The notes under the pieces were generated by a model. It had not been told where the DNA came from. It searched no databases and worked only from the letters and a program-made list of their open reading frames with translations. From positions 1-48,370 of IMG/VR virus record IMGVR_UViG_3300034375_012269: a DNA stretch of 48,370 nucleotides. The stretch is one strand, 5' to 3'. This DNA comes from a virus. Numbering within the stretch: the stretch's first letter is position 1; the number at the start of each line of letters is the position of its first letter. Positions 1 through 4,663 of the stretch are shown piece after piece. The translations under genes and the position numbers were made by a program.

Positions 1-320
1 TAAAAATAGGTAAAAAAGTAATTAAAAAGGTATTTAAAAACATATATTAGTGTTTTGTTTAATGAGAATCAATTGCAATAAGAGTTGAGAAATACTTGTA
101 GAAACCCCTCCAGGTCTTGTGAGTTTAGCGAGCGTACTATGAAACGCGAAGTTTGTCAAGTCACGGGCGCGGCAAAATGCTACGAGATCCACACATTTCG
201 TTACGAGATCTTATAAATAATCGTTATGAATCTCGACGAGATATATCAGGTATCATATACTTGACATCTCGTCGAGACATCAGTATAATAACAACGTAAC
301 ATCAAATCTCGACGAGAATC
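1..320. other. AT-rich leader region without a supported gene
   Basis: I find no convincing gene in this stretch. The first 60 bases are very A/T-rich. From about 180 onward the sequence is dominated by CGAGA and ACGAG words and by near-palindromes TCTCG(A/T)CGAGA, which belong to the control region of the gene starting at 321. A late-type TATAAATA is present at 212-219 but no late gene follows closely. A 25-codon ORF at 139-216 is possible but has nothing to support it. The window may begin just after the end of an upstream gene, because it opens with TAA, but this cannot be decided from the sequence. Confidence 0.5.
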
Positions 321-387
321 ATGTACGACGACTACGAGTTCGAATACGAGTATAACAACGAGTCATATACATACGATCTCGACGAGA
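231..387. repeat. Four TCTCG(A/T)CGAGA near-palindromes (operator-like)
   Basis: Copies lie at 231-241, 267-277 (opposite orientation of the central base), 307-317 and 377-387. Each is an 11-bp inverted repeat with a single central base. Copy 2 fills the spacer of the promoter at 261-289, copy 3 lies between the predicted transcription start and the ATG at 321, and copy 4 is inside that gene. Half-site words CGAGAT also occur at 183-188 and 204-209, 21 bp apart. This arrangement is what a repressor or activator operator array would look like; the binding protein is unknown. Confidence 0.65.
261..289 (+). promoter_or_regulatory. Consensus sigma70-type promoter with operator in spacer
   Basis: TTGACA at 261-266, a 17-bp spacer at 267-283 and TATAAT at 284-289 make a perfect match to the bacterial sigma70 consensus. 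Transcription would begin near 296, giving a leader of about 25 nt before the ATG at 321. The spacer contains the near-palindrome TCTCGTCGAGA, so a bound protein would directly cover the -35/-10 region. Use by host RNA polymerase early in infection is inferred. Confidence 0.8.
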
Positions 388-518
388 TGTGCGAGTATCA
401 TATGGCACGTTCACAAACATCTATGCGAGATATGCACGAGACATATCATAATGATGATGATGAGTATGCACGAGATTCATGCGATTATGACACGCTTGCA
501 TACAGGCATTATGCATGA
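321..518 (+). CDS. Small acidic tyrosine-rich protein of unknown function
   Basis: The 65-aa product is extremely rich in Asp, Glu and Tyr, with runs such as YDDYEFEYEY near the N-terminus and a DDDEY cluster in the second half. It has no membrane segment and no recognisable domain. The ATG at 321 is the first after the strong promoter at 261-289. The gene carries one operator-like copy (377-387), and its codons repeat the ACGAG word that also fills the non-coding DNA upstream, so it may have grown out of that repeat array. A small, strongly negative protein expressed early could act as a DNA mimic or inhibitor, but that is speculation. Its reality as a gene rests mainly on the promoter and start placement. 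Confidence 0.5.
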   Translation: MYDDYEFEYEYNNESYTYDLDEMCEYHMARSQTSMRDMHETYHNDDDEYARDSCDYDTLAYRHYA

Positions 519-524
519 TATAAT
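496..524 (+). promoter_or_regulatory. Sigma70-type promoter for the gene at 549
   Basis: TTGCAT (496-501), a 17-bp spacer and a perfect TATAAT (519-524). The -35 and most of the spacer lie in the last codons of the preceding ORF and the -10 just past its stop. The start would be near 531, leaving a leader of about 18 nt, like the neighbouring early genes. Confidence 0.7.
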
Positions 525-548
525 ACGCACACAACGCACGAGATTCGC

Positions 549-704
549 ATGTACACACTACACAAGCGCATGGTAAGTGTAACACTTGACATCGAGTGTT
601 ATGATGACTTGCCCCTGGAAGATTTGGACTGGCGAGAAGTCCTAGATCTTCAAGGTGACGAGCATGTCCAAGTTACCATCAAGGAAACGGCAGATATCTT
701 TTAA
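549..704 (+). CDS. Small hypothetical protein (51 aa), cyanophage type
   Basis: This 51-aa ORF is easily missed because it is short. It starts at the first ATG after the promoter at 496-524 and ends just before the large inverted repeat at 710-791. The sequence alternates acidic and hydrophobic residues, with a conserved-looking core DLPLEDLDWREVLDLQGDE. The protein is soluble, acidic and has no catalytic motif that I can see. I recognise the general type as one of the small conserved hypothetical proteins of cyanomyoviruses, but no function is known to me. A downstream start at the second Met (codon 8) is also possible. Confidence 0.65.
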   Translation: MYTLHKRMVSVTLDIECYDDLPLEDLDWREVLDLQGDEHVQVTIKETADIF

Positions 705-709
705 ACTAC

Positions 710-791
710 CAGTTCCCAGATTGGCACACTAATAATATTTGATTCTCAATAAGCATTCGTTATTGAGAACAGTGTGCCAATCTGGGAACTG
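710..791. repeat. Nested inverted repeat (21-bp outer stem, 10-bp inner stem)
   Basis: The arms 710-730 and 771-791 are exact reverse complements over 21 bp. Between them a second hairpin pairs 743-752 with 760-769 around a 7-nt loop. The inner stem (TTCTCAATA...TATTGAGAA) is the same element found in the duplicated modules at 1272 and 2549, and the outer arms end in the TGGCACAC word that recurs ahead of other early promoters. There is no T-run after the stem, so it is not a standard intrinsic terminator. It could be an RNA processing or stability structure, a factor-dependent terminator, or a recombination site. Confidence 0.85.
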
Positions 792-801
792 CACACAAAT
801 C

Positions 802-830
802 TCCTCATGGGGTTCGTGATCGTGTATTGT
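802..830 (+). promoter_or_regulatory. Probable sigma70-type promoter (weak -35)
   Basis: The segment GATCGTG followed by TATTGT (825-830) matches the end of the spacer and the -10 of the promoters at 1343 and 1974. The -35 candidate TCCTCA (802-807) is poor. It would start transcription near 837, about 47 nt before the gene at 884. Confidence 0.5.
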
Positions 831-883
831 TGTTTTGTGGGTGAGAATTCTCTTCACTAACTCCCCACGAAGTTTTTAACATC

Positions 884-1252
884 ATGACCGCAATCAATTT
901 CTTTCACTTTGCCCCTGCAATTGAGGTGCTGGAAAGTGTCACAATCTGGGGCGCACGGGTTTATGCCATCGGGTCTGAAATCTTCACCGTGACGGCAATC
1001 CTTTGGTGCCTGAACTTTCTGGGCAACATGATACAAAAGACTTTTGAGTTTGGTTATGCATTCGGCAAATTCTATCGCCGTTATGTACACTCTCACCTGA
1101 AGTCTACTGCCATTCGTGTTATCGCCCTGCTGATTCTTCTGGGTCAGTTAACCTTTGAGGGCGCACAGGTTATCTACAACAACCGTCGTGAAATCTTGGA
1201 GAAAGTTAACACTTTCCGTCACAACGTTGGATCTTACTTTGTGTATGCTTGA
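884..1252 (+). CDS. Conserved hypothetical membrane protein
   Basis: The product is 122 aa. A hydrophobic stretch at about residues 34-48 (FTVTAILWCLNFLG) and a second at about 78-92 (IRVIALLILLGQL) suggest two membrane segments separated by a basic, aromatic stretch (FYRRYVHSHLKS). The C-terminus is charged. There is no enzyme motif. It is flanked by two hairpin modules (710-791 and 1272-1337), so it looks like one cassette in the early region. A small early membrane protein could alter the host envelope or block a competing phage, but the sequence does not show which. The ATG at 884 follows the promoter-like site at 802-830, and codons are less A/T-biased than in the late genes. Confidence 0.75.
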   Translation: MTAINFFHFAPAIEVLESVTIWGARVYAIGSEIFTVTAILWCLNFLGNMIQKTFEFGYAFGKFYRRYVHSHLKSTAIRVIALLILLGQLTFEGAQVIYNNRREILEKVNTFRHNVGSYFVYA

Positions 1253-1271
1253 TTCTTTATAGTAACTGTGC

Positions 1272-1337
1272 CGATTCTCAATAGACATTTATTATTGAGA
1301 ATCGCGGCTGCCCGTGTGCGGTCACCTAAGTGGCACA
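1272..1337. repeat. Hairpin module, copy 1 of a 66-nt direct repeat
   Basis: A perfect 12-bp stem (1272-1283 with 1293-1304, 9-nt loop) is followed by GCGGCTGCCCG and a second weaker hairpin built from GTGTGC and GTGGCACA. It differs at only two bases from 2549-2614. An additional outer pairing joins ACTGTGCC (1265-1272) to GGCACAGT (1332-1339), echoing the nested design at 710-791. It sits immediately upstream of the promoter at 1343. Confidence 0.9.
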
Positions 1338-1342
1338 GTCAA

Positions 1343-1371
1343 TGAGCACAGTGCTCAAAATCGTGTATTGT
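1343..1371 (+). promoter_or_regulatory. Sigma70-type early promoter with conserved spacer
   Basis: TGAGCA (1343-1348), 17-bp spacer, TATTGT (1366-1371). The spacer ends in TCAAAATCGTG, which is identical to the same part of the promoter at 1974. Transcription should begin near 1378, which places the ATG at 1395 as the first usable start. Confidence 0.65.
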
Positions 1372-1394
1372 ATCAACAGTTGAGAAATTCAATC

Positions 1395-1529
1395 ATGTTT
1401 GACGAACTTTGGTCTGAGATTGCTGATGCTCCCGGTGAGATCTTCGATGTTATTGAATACAAGGAAGAATGGGAAAAAGATGATAAGTTTGACGTAGAAG
1501 GTTACATTAAAGGAAACACCGATTATTGA
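1395..1529 (+). CDS. Small acidic hypothetical protein (44 aa)
   Basis: A longer reading frame opens at 1314, but that start would lie upstream of the promoter at 1343-1371 and inside the hairpin module, so I take the ATG at 1395 (MFDELWSEI...). The product is 44 aa, strongly acidic, and contains a DAPGEIFDVIEYKEEWEKDD core. It shows no known motif. The stop codon overlaps the next ATG (TGATG at 1527-1531), so the two genes are probably translated together. It is the first gene of an apparent three-gene unit 1395-1923. Confidence 0.7.
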   Translation: MFDELWSEIADAPGEIFDVIEYKEEWEKDDKFDVEGYIKGNTDY

Positions 1530-1729
1530 TGTCTTTCGTATCAACTTTCACCTATTCTAAAATGAACACTAATCTTGAAATGTTGACTGCCCGAGAACAA
1601 CTAATGGAGGACATTGATTCCATTTGTGATGAGTTCTTTTGTCAGAACTTTCCTAACTCTCAGGAACAGTTTGAGGAACTAACCCGCATCCTGTGTGATG
1701 CTGTCTGCAAAAACTTTCCCACTAACTGA
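1529..1729 (+). CDS. Small hypothetical protein (66 aa)
   Basis: The start overlaps the previous stop as TGATG, indicating translational coupling; a TTG three bases earlier and an ATG at 1562 (MNTNLEML) are alternatives. The product is acidic and mostly helical in appearance, with four cysteines in the second half (ICDEFFCQNF and ILCDAVCKNF). The two halves resemble each other (CDEFFCQNFPNS versus CDAVCKNFPTN), which may mean an internal duplication or a metal-binding pair. No function can be assigned. Confidence 0.65.
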   Translation: MSFVSTFTYSKMNTNLEMLTAREQLMEDIDSICDEFFCQNFPNSQEQFEELTRILCDAVCKNFPTN

Positions 1730-1734
1730 TTCAA

Positions 1735-1923
1735 ATGACTGACAACATTATCGATCGTGATGCACTTCAAGATGCCATGATTCAGCAAATCTTGGATGAT
1801 ATGGACATCAAAACAATGATGGCAATTCTTTATGATAACATGAGTGAGAGTTATGATAAGTATTCAGTTGAAGAATTGATTGCAGAAGTAGAAGAATACT
1901 ATCCAGATTTGTTGGAGGATTGA
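1735..1923 (+). CDS. Small acidic hypothetical protein, cyanophage type
   Basis: The 62-aa product starts MTDNIIDRDALQ and ends EEYYPDLLED. It is predicted to be all-helical and acidic, with repeated Met residues in MDIKTMMAILYDNMSESYDKY. The pattern resembles a family of short conserved proteins in cyanomyoviruses that I know only as hypothetical. It follows the previous gene by 5 nt and closes the unit: a 10-bp hairpin at 1931-1954 and then a new promoter (1974) lie just downstream. Confidence 0.75.
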   Translation: MTDNIIDRDALQDAMIQQILDDMDIKTMMAILYDNMSESYDKYSVEELIAEVEEYYPDLLED

Positions 1924-1930
1924 TGTCACA

Positions 1931-1954
1931 AACTGGTCGGCTGCCCGACCAGTT
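1931..1954 (+). terminator. Hairpin between transcription units (terminator-like, no T-run)
   Basis: AACTGGTCGG (1931-1940) pairs perfectly with CCGACCAGTT (1945-1954) around a 4-nt loop. It lies 7 nt after the stop at 1923 and before the promoter at 1974. There is no T-tract, so it may be a weak or factor-dependent terminator, or a 3'-end stabiliser. Its loop side contains CGGCTGCCCG, also present in the module at 1272. Confidence 0.5.
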
Positions 1955-1973
1955 GGATAGGTGGCACACGAAA

Positions 1974-2002
1974 TAGGCACAGGGGTCAAAATCGTGTATT
2001 GT
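1974..2002 (+). promoter_or_regulatory. Sigma70-type early promoter with conserved spacer
   Basis: TAGGCA (1974-1979), 17-bp spacer, TATTGT (1997-2002). The segment TCAAAATCGTGTATTGTA is shared base for base with the promoter at 1343, and GTGGCACA precedes both. Transcription would start near 2009, almost on the first in-frame ATG. Confidence 0.65.
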
Positions 2003-2008
2003 AGACCC

Positions 2009-2182
2009 ATGAACAAAACACAGATGACTGACACACTCCAAGACCTCCAAGATTTCATGTTCGATACCATGTGCTCTGCAGATATGGCAGTCGATTGGTA
2101 TTGTGATCGTTTCGACGTTAGTGCAACTGACGACGTGATAGATTTCGTGCTTGATGCACACTTTGCATTCTTCGGTGAGTGA
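2009..2182 (+). CDS. Small hypothetical protein (57 aa)
   Basis: A frame opens farther upstream, but the promoter at 1974-2002 excludes those starts. The ATG at 2009 would make a nearly leaderless message; an ATG at 2024 (MTDTLQDLQDF, 52 aa) would give a 15-nt leader more like the neighbouring genes and is a serious alternative. The product is acidic with aromatic and Met-rich segments (FMFDTMCSADMAVDWYCDRFDV) and no known motif. It begins a three-gene unit 2009-2536 with tight spacing. Confidence 0.65.
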   Translation: MNKTQMTDTLQDLQDFMFDTMCSADMAVDWYCDRFDVSATDDVIDFVLDAHFAFFGE

Positions 2183-2183
2183 C

Positions 2184-2336
2184 ATGAATTACGCTGAAAT
2201 TCTCAAGGTTTGGAATAGCGAAACGCCTGATGATTTCGCTATCTTCAGTGAGTTCTACTATCAAATGTTTGGGGAGGATTTTGACATCCCCTACACAACA
2301 GATTCAACCCGTTCTGCATTCTTTCCCTACGACTAA
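2184..2336 (+). CDS. Small hypothetical protein (50 aa)
   Basis: The ATG at 2184 is one base after the previous stop, which decides the start over in-frame positions further upstream. The product is 50 aa (MNYAEILKVWNSETPDDF...), acidic and aromatic, with no recognisable domain. The stop TAA overlaps the next ATG as TAATG (2334-2338). The dense packing with its neighbours suggests a co-translated early unit. Confidence 0.65.
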   Translation: MNYAEILKVWNSETPDDFAIFSEFYYQMFGEDFDIPYTTDSTRSAFFPYD

Positions 2337-2536
2337 TGACTGAGACTAAATTCATTCTTCACGGTCAATTTCAACGCGATAATGGTTGGATTATGAACGA
2401 CAGTTTGAGTTATATTGCTGCCACAAAACAAGAGGCGATTGCAACATGTAAGCGTCTCAATCCTGACTTCATGATTCACACCGTAAGGGAGGATCATAGT
2501 GTGCCTGAGGTTGTGAAACTGCAACCGCTTCGTTAA
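2336..2536 (+). CDS. Small hypothetical protein (66 aa)
   Basis: The start overlaps the previous stop. The sequence has a beta-beta-helix look: FILHGQFQRDNGWIMNDSLSYIAATKQEAIATCKRLNPDFMIHTVRED. The pattern of a strand, a turn, another strand, then an A/T-K-x-E-A-I helix resembles small double-stranded-RNA-binding-like or DUF-type folds, but I cannot name a family. Unlike its neighbours it is close to neutral. It ends 12 nt before the second copy of the 66-nt hairpin module. Confidence 0.65.
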   Translation: MTETKFILHGQFQRDNGWIMNDSLSYIAATKQEAIATCKRLNPDFMIHTVREDHSVPEVVKLQPLR

Positions 2537-2548
2537 CACTAACCGTTC

Positions 2549-2614
2549 CGATTCTCAATAGACATTTTTTATTGAGAATCGCGGCCGCCCGTGTGCGGTC
2601 ACCTAAGTGGCACA
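2549..2614. repeat. Hairpin module, copy 2 of a 66-nt direct repeat
   Basis: It matches 1272-1337 at all but two positions. The 12-bp stem pairs 2549-2560 with 2570-2581 around a 9-nt loop, followed by GCGGCCGCCCG and the GTGTGC...GCACAC hairpin, here with a full 6-bp closing stem. It lies between the stop at 2536 and the promoter at 2620. Copy 2 lacks the ACTGTGCC/GGCACAGT outer pairing of copy 1. Confidence 0.9.
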
Positions 2615-2619
2615 CGATT

Positions 2620-2648
2620 TTGGCACGGCGTCCAAAATCGACTATCTT
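2620..2648 (+). promoter_or_regulatory. Sigma70-type early promoter
   Basis: TTGGCA (2620-2625), 17-bp spacer, TATCTT (2643-2648). The spacer contains CCAAAATCG, related to TCAAAATCG of the promoters at 1343 and 1974. Transcription would start near 2655, leaving a 46-nt leader before the ATG at 2701. Confidence 0.65.
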
Positions 2649-2700
2649 AGAGGAGTGGAGGGGATCGCGCCCTTCCCGCCCGTTCTTTCTCTTCTCTCTC

Positions 2701-3063
2701 ATGCGTAAGATCGAAACCCAAATGATTGCCGCAATCAAGAATAACATTGATTGGAAGTGCGACAACACTGAGGTTATTCACACTTGCGACAATGTGAATC
2801 CTCCCGTGTCTCATGTATATTTGCACGGGAACAAAATTGCTGAGGTTGGCGATGACTTCCTCAAATTGTTTGACGGCGGTTATCAATCCAAGACTACAAA
2901 GTCACGTTTGAATGCACTTCTCTCTGAGTTTGGTTACACTTGCGGAACTAAGCAAGAGTATATTTTCCAGAAACAATTTGAATGGTTCATTCAAATGTTT
3001 GACCTGACAGAAGAGGCAATGCGGACTATTCCATTCACCAACGGAATGCGTTTGGCAGGATGA
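2701..3063 (+). CDS. Conserved hypothetical protein (120 aa)
   Basis: The frame is open from 2572, but that start lies in the hairpin module upstream of the promoter, so the ATG at 2701 (MRKIETQMIAAIKNN) is chosen. The product has an N-terminal helix, then a beta section (VIHTCDNVNPPVSHVYLHGNKIAEVGDDFLKLFDGGYQSKTTKSRLNALLSEF, about residues 25-75), then an aromatic C-terminus. The motif VYLHGNKIAEV followed by a Gly-Gly-Tyr turn and a K-S/T-R-L-N-A-L helix is of a type found in several cyanophage hypothetical proteins. I know no function. Confidence 0.75.
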   Translation: MRKIETQMIAAIKNNIDWKCDNTEVIHTCDNVNPPVSHVYLHGNKIAEVGDDFLKLFDGGYQSKTTKSRLNALLSEFGYTCGTKQEYIFQKQFEWFIQMFDLTEEAMRTIPFTNGMRLAG

Positions 3064-3070
3064 CAACTCT

Positions 3071-3089
3071 GGGGGTTAGATTCCCCCCC
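3071..3089 (+). terminator. G/C hairpin after the 2701 gene (weak terminator candidate)
   Basis: GGGGG (3071-3075) can pair with the C-run at 3083-3089 around TTAGATT. It lies 8 nt after the stop at 3063. The following sequence is CTCAATTGTTTT, so the T-run is not adjacent. It may attenuate rather than fully terminate transcription. Confidence 0.35.
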
Positions 3090-3118
3090 TCAATTGTTTT
3101 CACTTTATCTCTTCAATC

Positions 3119-4045
3119 ATGACTCAAAACCTTCATATCGAACACCCCGAAGATACCATCCTCACAGGTGATACTTCGTTCCTGCAATCCATCAAATCCG
3201 ACTTTCACCTTTCGGTTAAAATGGACGGCGCTCCTGCTATTGTTTGGGGACAGAATCCTGCCACCGGCAATTGGTTTGTGGGCACCAAATCTGTGTTCAA
3301 TAAAGTGAAGATTAAGATCAATGAATCTCACCAGGACATTGATGCTAACCATACTGGAGAGGTAGCAGAAATCCTTCACAAATGCTTTGACTATCTGCCA
3401 CAAAACAAAGGCATTTTTCAGGGTGATTTTATTGGTTTCGGTGGATCTGATGAATATACCCCAAACACAATTACCTACAAATTCGATGACATAATTGATC
3501 AGGAAATCATCATTGCTCCAAATACAGTTTACACCGCAGAATCTGACCTGCGTGATGCTGTAGCAGCACCGATGAAATATATCATCACTGACACATCTTA
3601 TTGTAAGTTTGTCTTCCCTAAGGCATACATTTGGTCGGGTTCTTATTTGGAAGGTGCGGACGGGTTTGAGATGCCTCCGATCATCGATTTGATCCGTGAG
3701 TTGATGTCTAAGACTGAGTTTGTTTCTGATAAAGATGCAAAGCAAATTAAGAAAAATGTTAACAGCGCCATCCGTAACGGTTTGGGAATTACTCCCTACG
3801 ATTTCATGGGTAACGTTAACCTTTGTTCTTTGTATGGGTTCATGATGGTTTTAAAGGATGAGTTGATGCATCAGTGCCGGAATGTTGGTCCTAGGGCATT
3901 CATCGGTCAGGATGAAATCTCTGCAGAGGGTTACGTTATGGACAGTGAGTTTGGTACATTTAAGTTGGTAGATCGTCGGCGTTTCAGTGCTGCCAACTTC
4001 AACAATTCCCGCTTCCAAACTAATATCCAAAACGGTATCGCCTGA
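3119..4045 (+). CDS. Putative nucleotidyltransferase/ligase-fold protein (DUF6267-like)
   Basis: The product is 308 aa. I recognise the type as a conserved phage family usually left as unknown (DUF6267-like). The sequence SVKMDGAPAIVWG at residues 32-44 carries K34-x-D-G, the form of motif I of covalent nucleotidyltransferases (DNA/RNA ligases, capping enzymes), in which the Lys takes the nucleotide. Downstream candidates in the right order are IFQGDF (99-104, motif III-like), AEGYVM (269-274, motif IV-like) and TFKLVDRR (280-287, motif V-like, K282). A helical region (about 188-260) is inserted between III and IV. Ligase or capping activity is inferred only from this motif order. The gene is monocistronic, preceded by the hairpin at 3071. 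Confidence 0.75.
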   Translation: MTQNLHIEHPEDTILTGDTSFLQSIKSDFHLSVKMDGAPAIVWGQNPATGNWFVGTKSVFNKVKIKINESHQDIDANHTGEVAEILHKCFDYLPQNKGIFQGDFIGFGGSDEYTPNTITYKFDDIIDQEIIIAPNTVYTAESDLRDAVAAPMKYIITDTSYCKFVFPKAYIWSGSYLEGADGFEMPPIIDLIRELMSKTEFVSDKDAKQIKKNVNSAIRNGLGITPYDFMGNVNLCSLYGFMMVLKDELMHQCRNVGPRAFIGQDEISAEGYVMDSEFGTFKLVDRRRFSAANFNNSRFQTNIQNGIA

Positions 4046-4070
4046 TACAGAACGGGCGCGCCCTCTCCGG

Positions 4071-4076
4071 TATCTT
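4071..4076 (+). promoter_or_regulatory. Probable -10 element for the gene at 4102
   Basis: TATCTT at 4071-4076 is the same hexamer as in the promoter at 2620. The 17 bases in front begin with a perfect palindrome GGGCGCGCCC (4054-4063). The -35 position (CAGAAC) is poor, so a factor binding the palindrome may be needed. The start would be near 4083. Confidence 0.45.
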
Positions 4077-4101
4077 AGAACAGTTGAAAGCAATGCACCC
4101 C

Positions 4102-4347
4102 ATGAACGGATTCGCAAACTACGAAACCTGGAATGCCGCCCTCTGGATCGGTAACGATGAGTTCCTCTACAATACCGCGCGCGCCTGCGTTGAATTTGCC
4201 GAGGGTGAGAACCCCTGGGTCAAGTTCGTGCGATGCATGACCGACGGGCAGATCGGTCGCCACCTCGTCAAGACTGGCGACGGCGTGCGGTGGGATGACC
4301 CTGCCATCGATGCCGTTGAGATGGCGGAGATGATGGCGGACCTCTGA
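4102..4347 (+). CDS. Small conserved phage protein with NYETWN motif (DUF7249-like)
   Basis: The product is 81 aa from the ATG at 4102 (MNGFANYETWNAALWIGND). An ATG at 4093 adds three residues and a TTG at 4084 adds six; I prefer 4102 because it follows a GAAAG ribosome-site-like sequence at a usable distance and leaves a leader of normal length. The signature NYETWNxALWI(Q/G)ND is widespread in phages infecting diverse hosts and in some bacteria, without a known role that I can name. The DNA is clearly GC-richer than the surrounding phage genes, pointing to acquisition from, or long adaptation to, a GC-richer host or phage. Confidence 0.75.
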   Translation: MNGFANYETWNAALWIGNDEFLYNTARACVEFAEGENPWVKFVRCMTDGQIGRHLVKTGDGVRWDDPAIDAVEMAEMMADL

Positions 4348-4366
4348 GGGCATCCGCCTTCCGTGA

Positions 4367-4372
4367 TACAAT
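4367..4372 (+). promoter_or_regulatory. Probable -10 element for the gene at 4394
   Basis: TACAAT (4367-4372) in the context GTGATACAATAC; transcription would start near 4379 and give a 15-nt leader. The -35 candidate 17 bp upstream is not convincing. Confidence 0.45.
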
Positions 4373-4393
4373 ACCACCAAACGAAACCAACTA

Positions 4394-4636
4394 ATGGCAA
4401 AGGCAATCGGCAACACACGCAGCACCGACACTAACCTGAAGGGGCAGGCGCTCCGTGCTAGCAGCGGCAGCGGGATGACCTTCACCAAGGCGCGGGGGTT
4501 GGGCGCTTCTATGGTGGCAGATTTGGATGCAGTGAAGCGCAAGGCACGGGAACAATACCGCGCCGACCGCATTGCTGCCGCCCGTGATCGCTTGGCAGAT
4601 CGCCAGGCATACTCCCCCCTTGCCTGCCGCTACTGA
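4394..4636 (+). CDS. Small basic hypothetical protein (80 aa)
   Basis: The product begins MAKAIGNTRSTDTNLKGQ and is rich in Arg, Lys and Ala. The second half (about residues 42-72, DAVKRKAREQYRADRIAAARDRLADR) is a long amphipathic, alternately charged helix, probably a coiled coil or nucleic-acid-binding helix. The N-terminal half is Ser/Gly/Thr-rich and likely flexible. The DNA is GC-rich and uses CGC and GCC codons, unlike the late genes. The gene ends 27 nt before a strong intrinsic terminator, so it closes the early region. No family is recognised. Confidence 0.65.
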   Translation: MAKAIGNTRSTDTNLKGQALRASSGSGMTFTKARGLGASMVADLDAVKRKAREQYRADRIAAARDRLADRQAYSPLACRY

Positions 4637-4663
4637 CCCCCATGCGTTCGTGACCACAGCAGT

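Noticed and set aside
61-76. Fur-box-like TGAGAATCAATTGCA
   Set aside because: Only about 10 of 14 positions fit the 7-1-7 Fur pattern and the right half is poor; no iron-related gene is nearby.
139-216. 25-codon ORF starting MKREVCQVTG
   Set aside because: Too short, no ribosome site, no promoter directly ahead and no family resemblance; it overlaps the CGAGAT half-site region.
857-1096. 79-aa ORF on the minus strand
   Set aside because: It lies fully opposite the membrane-protein gene at 884-1252, has no promoter and no familiar sequence.
1265-1339. Reading the 66-nt module as an intrinsic terminator
   Set aside because: The stem is A/T-rich in the middle and is not followed by a T-run; unlike 4664-4687 it lacks the features of a Rho-independent terminator.
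2572-2700. N-terminal extension of the 2701 gene
   Set aside because: The extension begins inside the hairpin module and crosses the promoter at 2620-2648; the Arg/Pro-rich translation is what the repeat would give by chance.
3113-3745. 210-aa ORF on the minus strand
   Set aside because: Opposite the nucleotidyltransferase-like gene, whose protein motifs are clear. The minus-strand product shows no domain, and all neighbours are on the plus strand.
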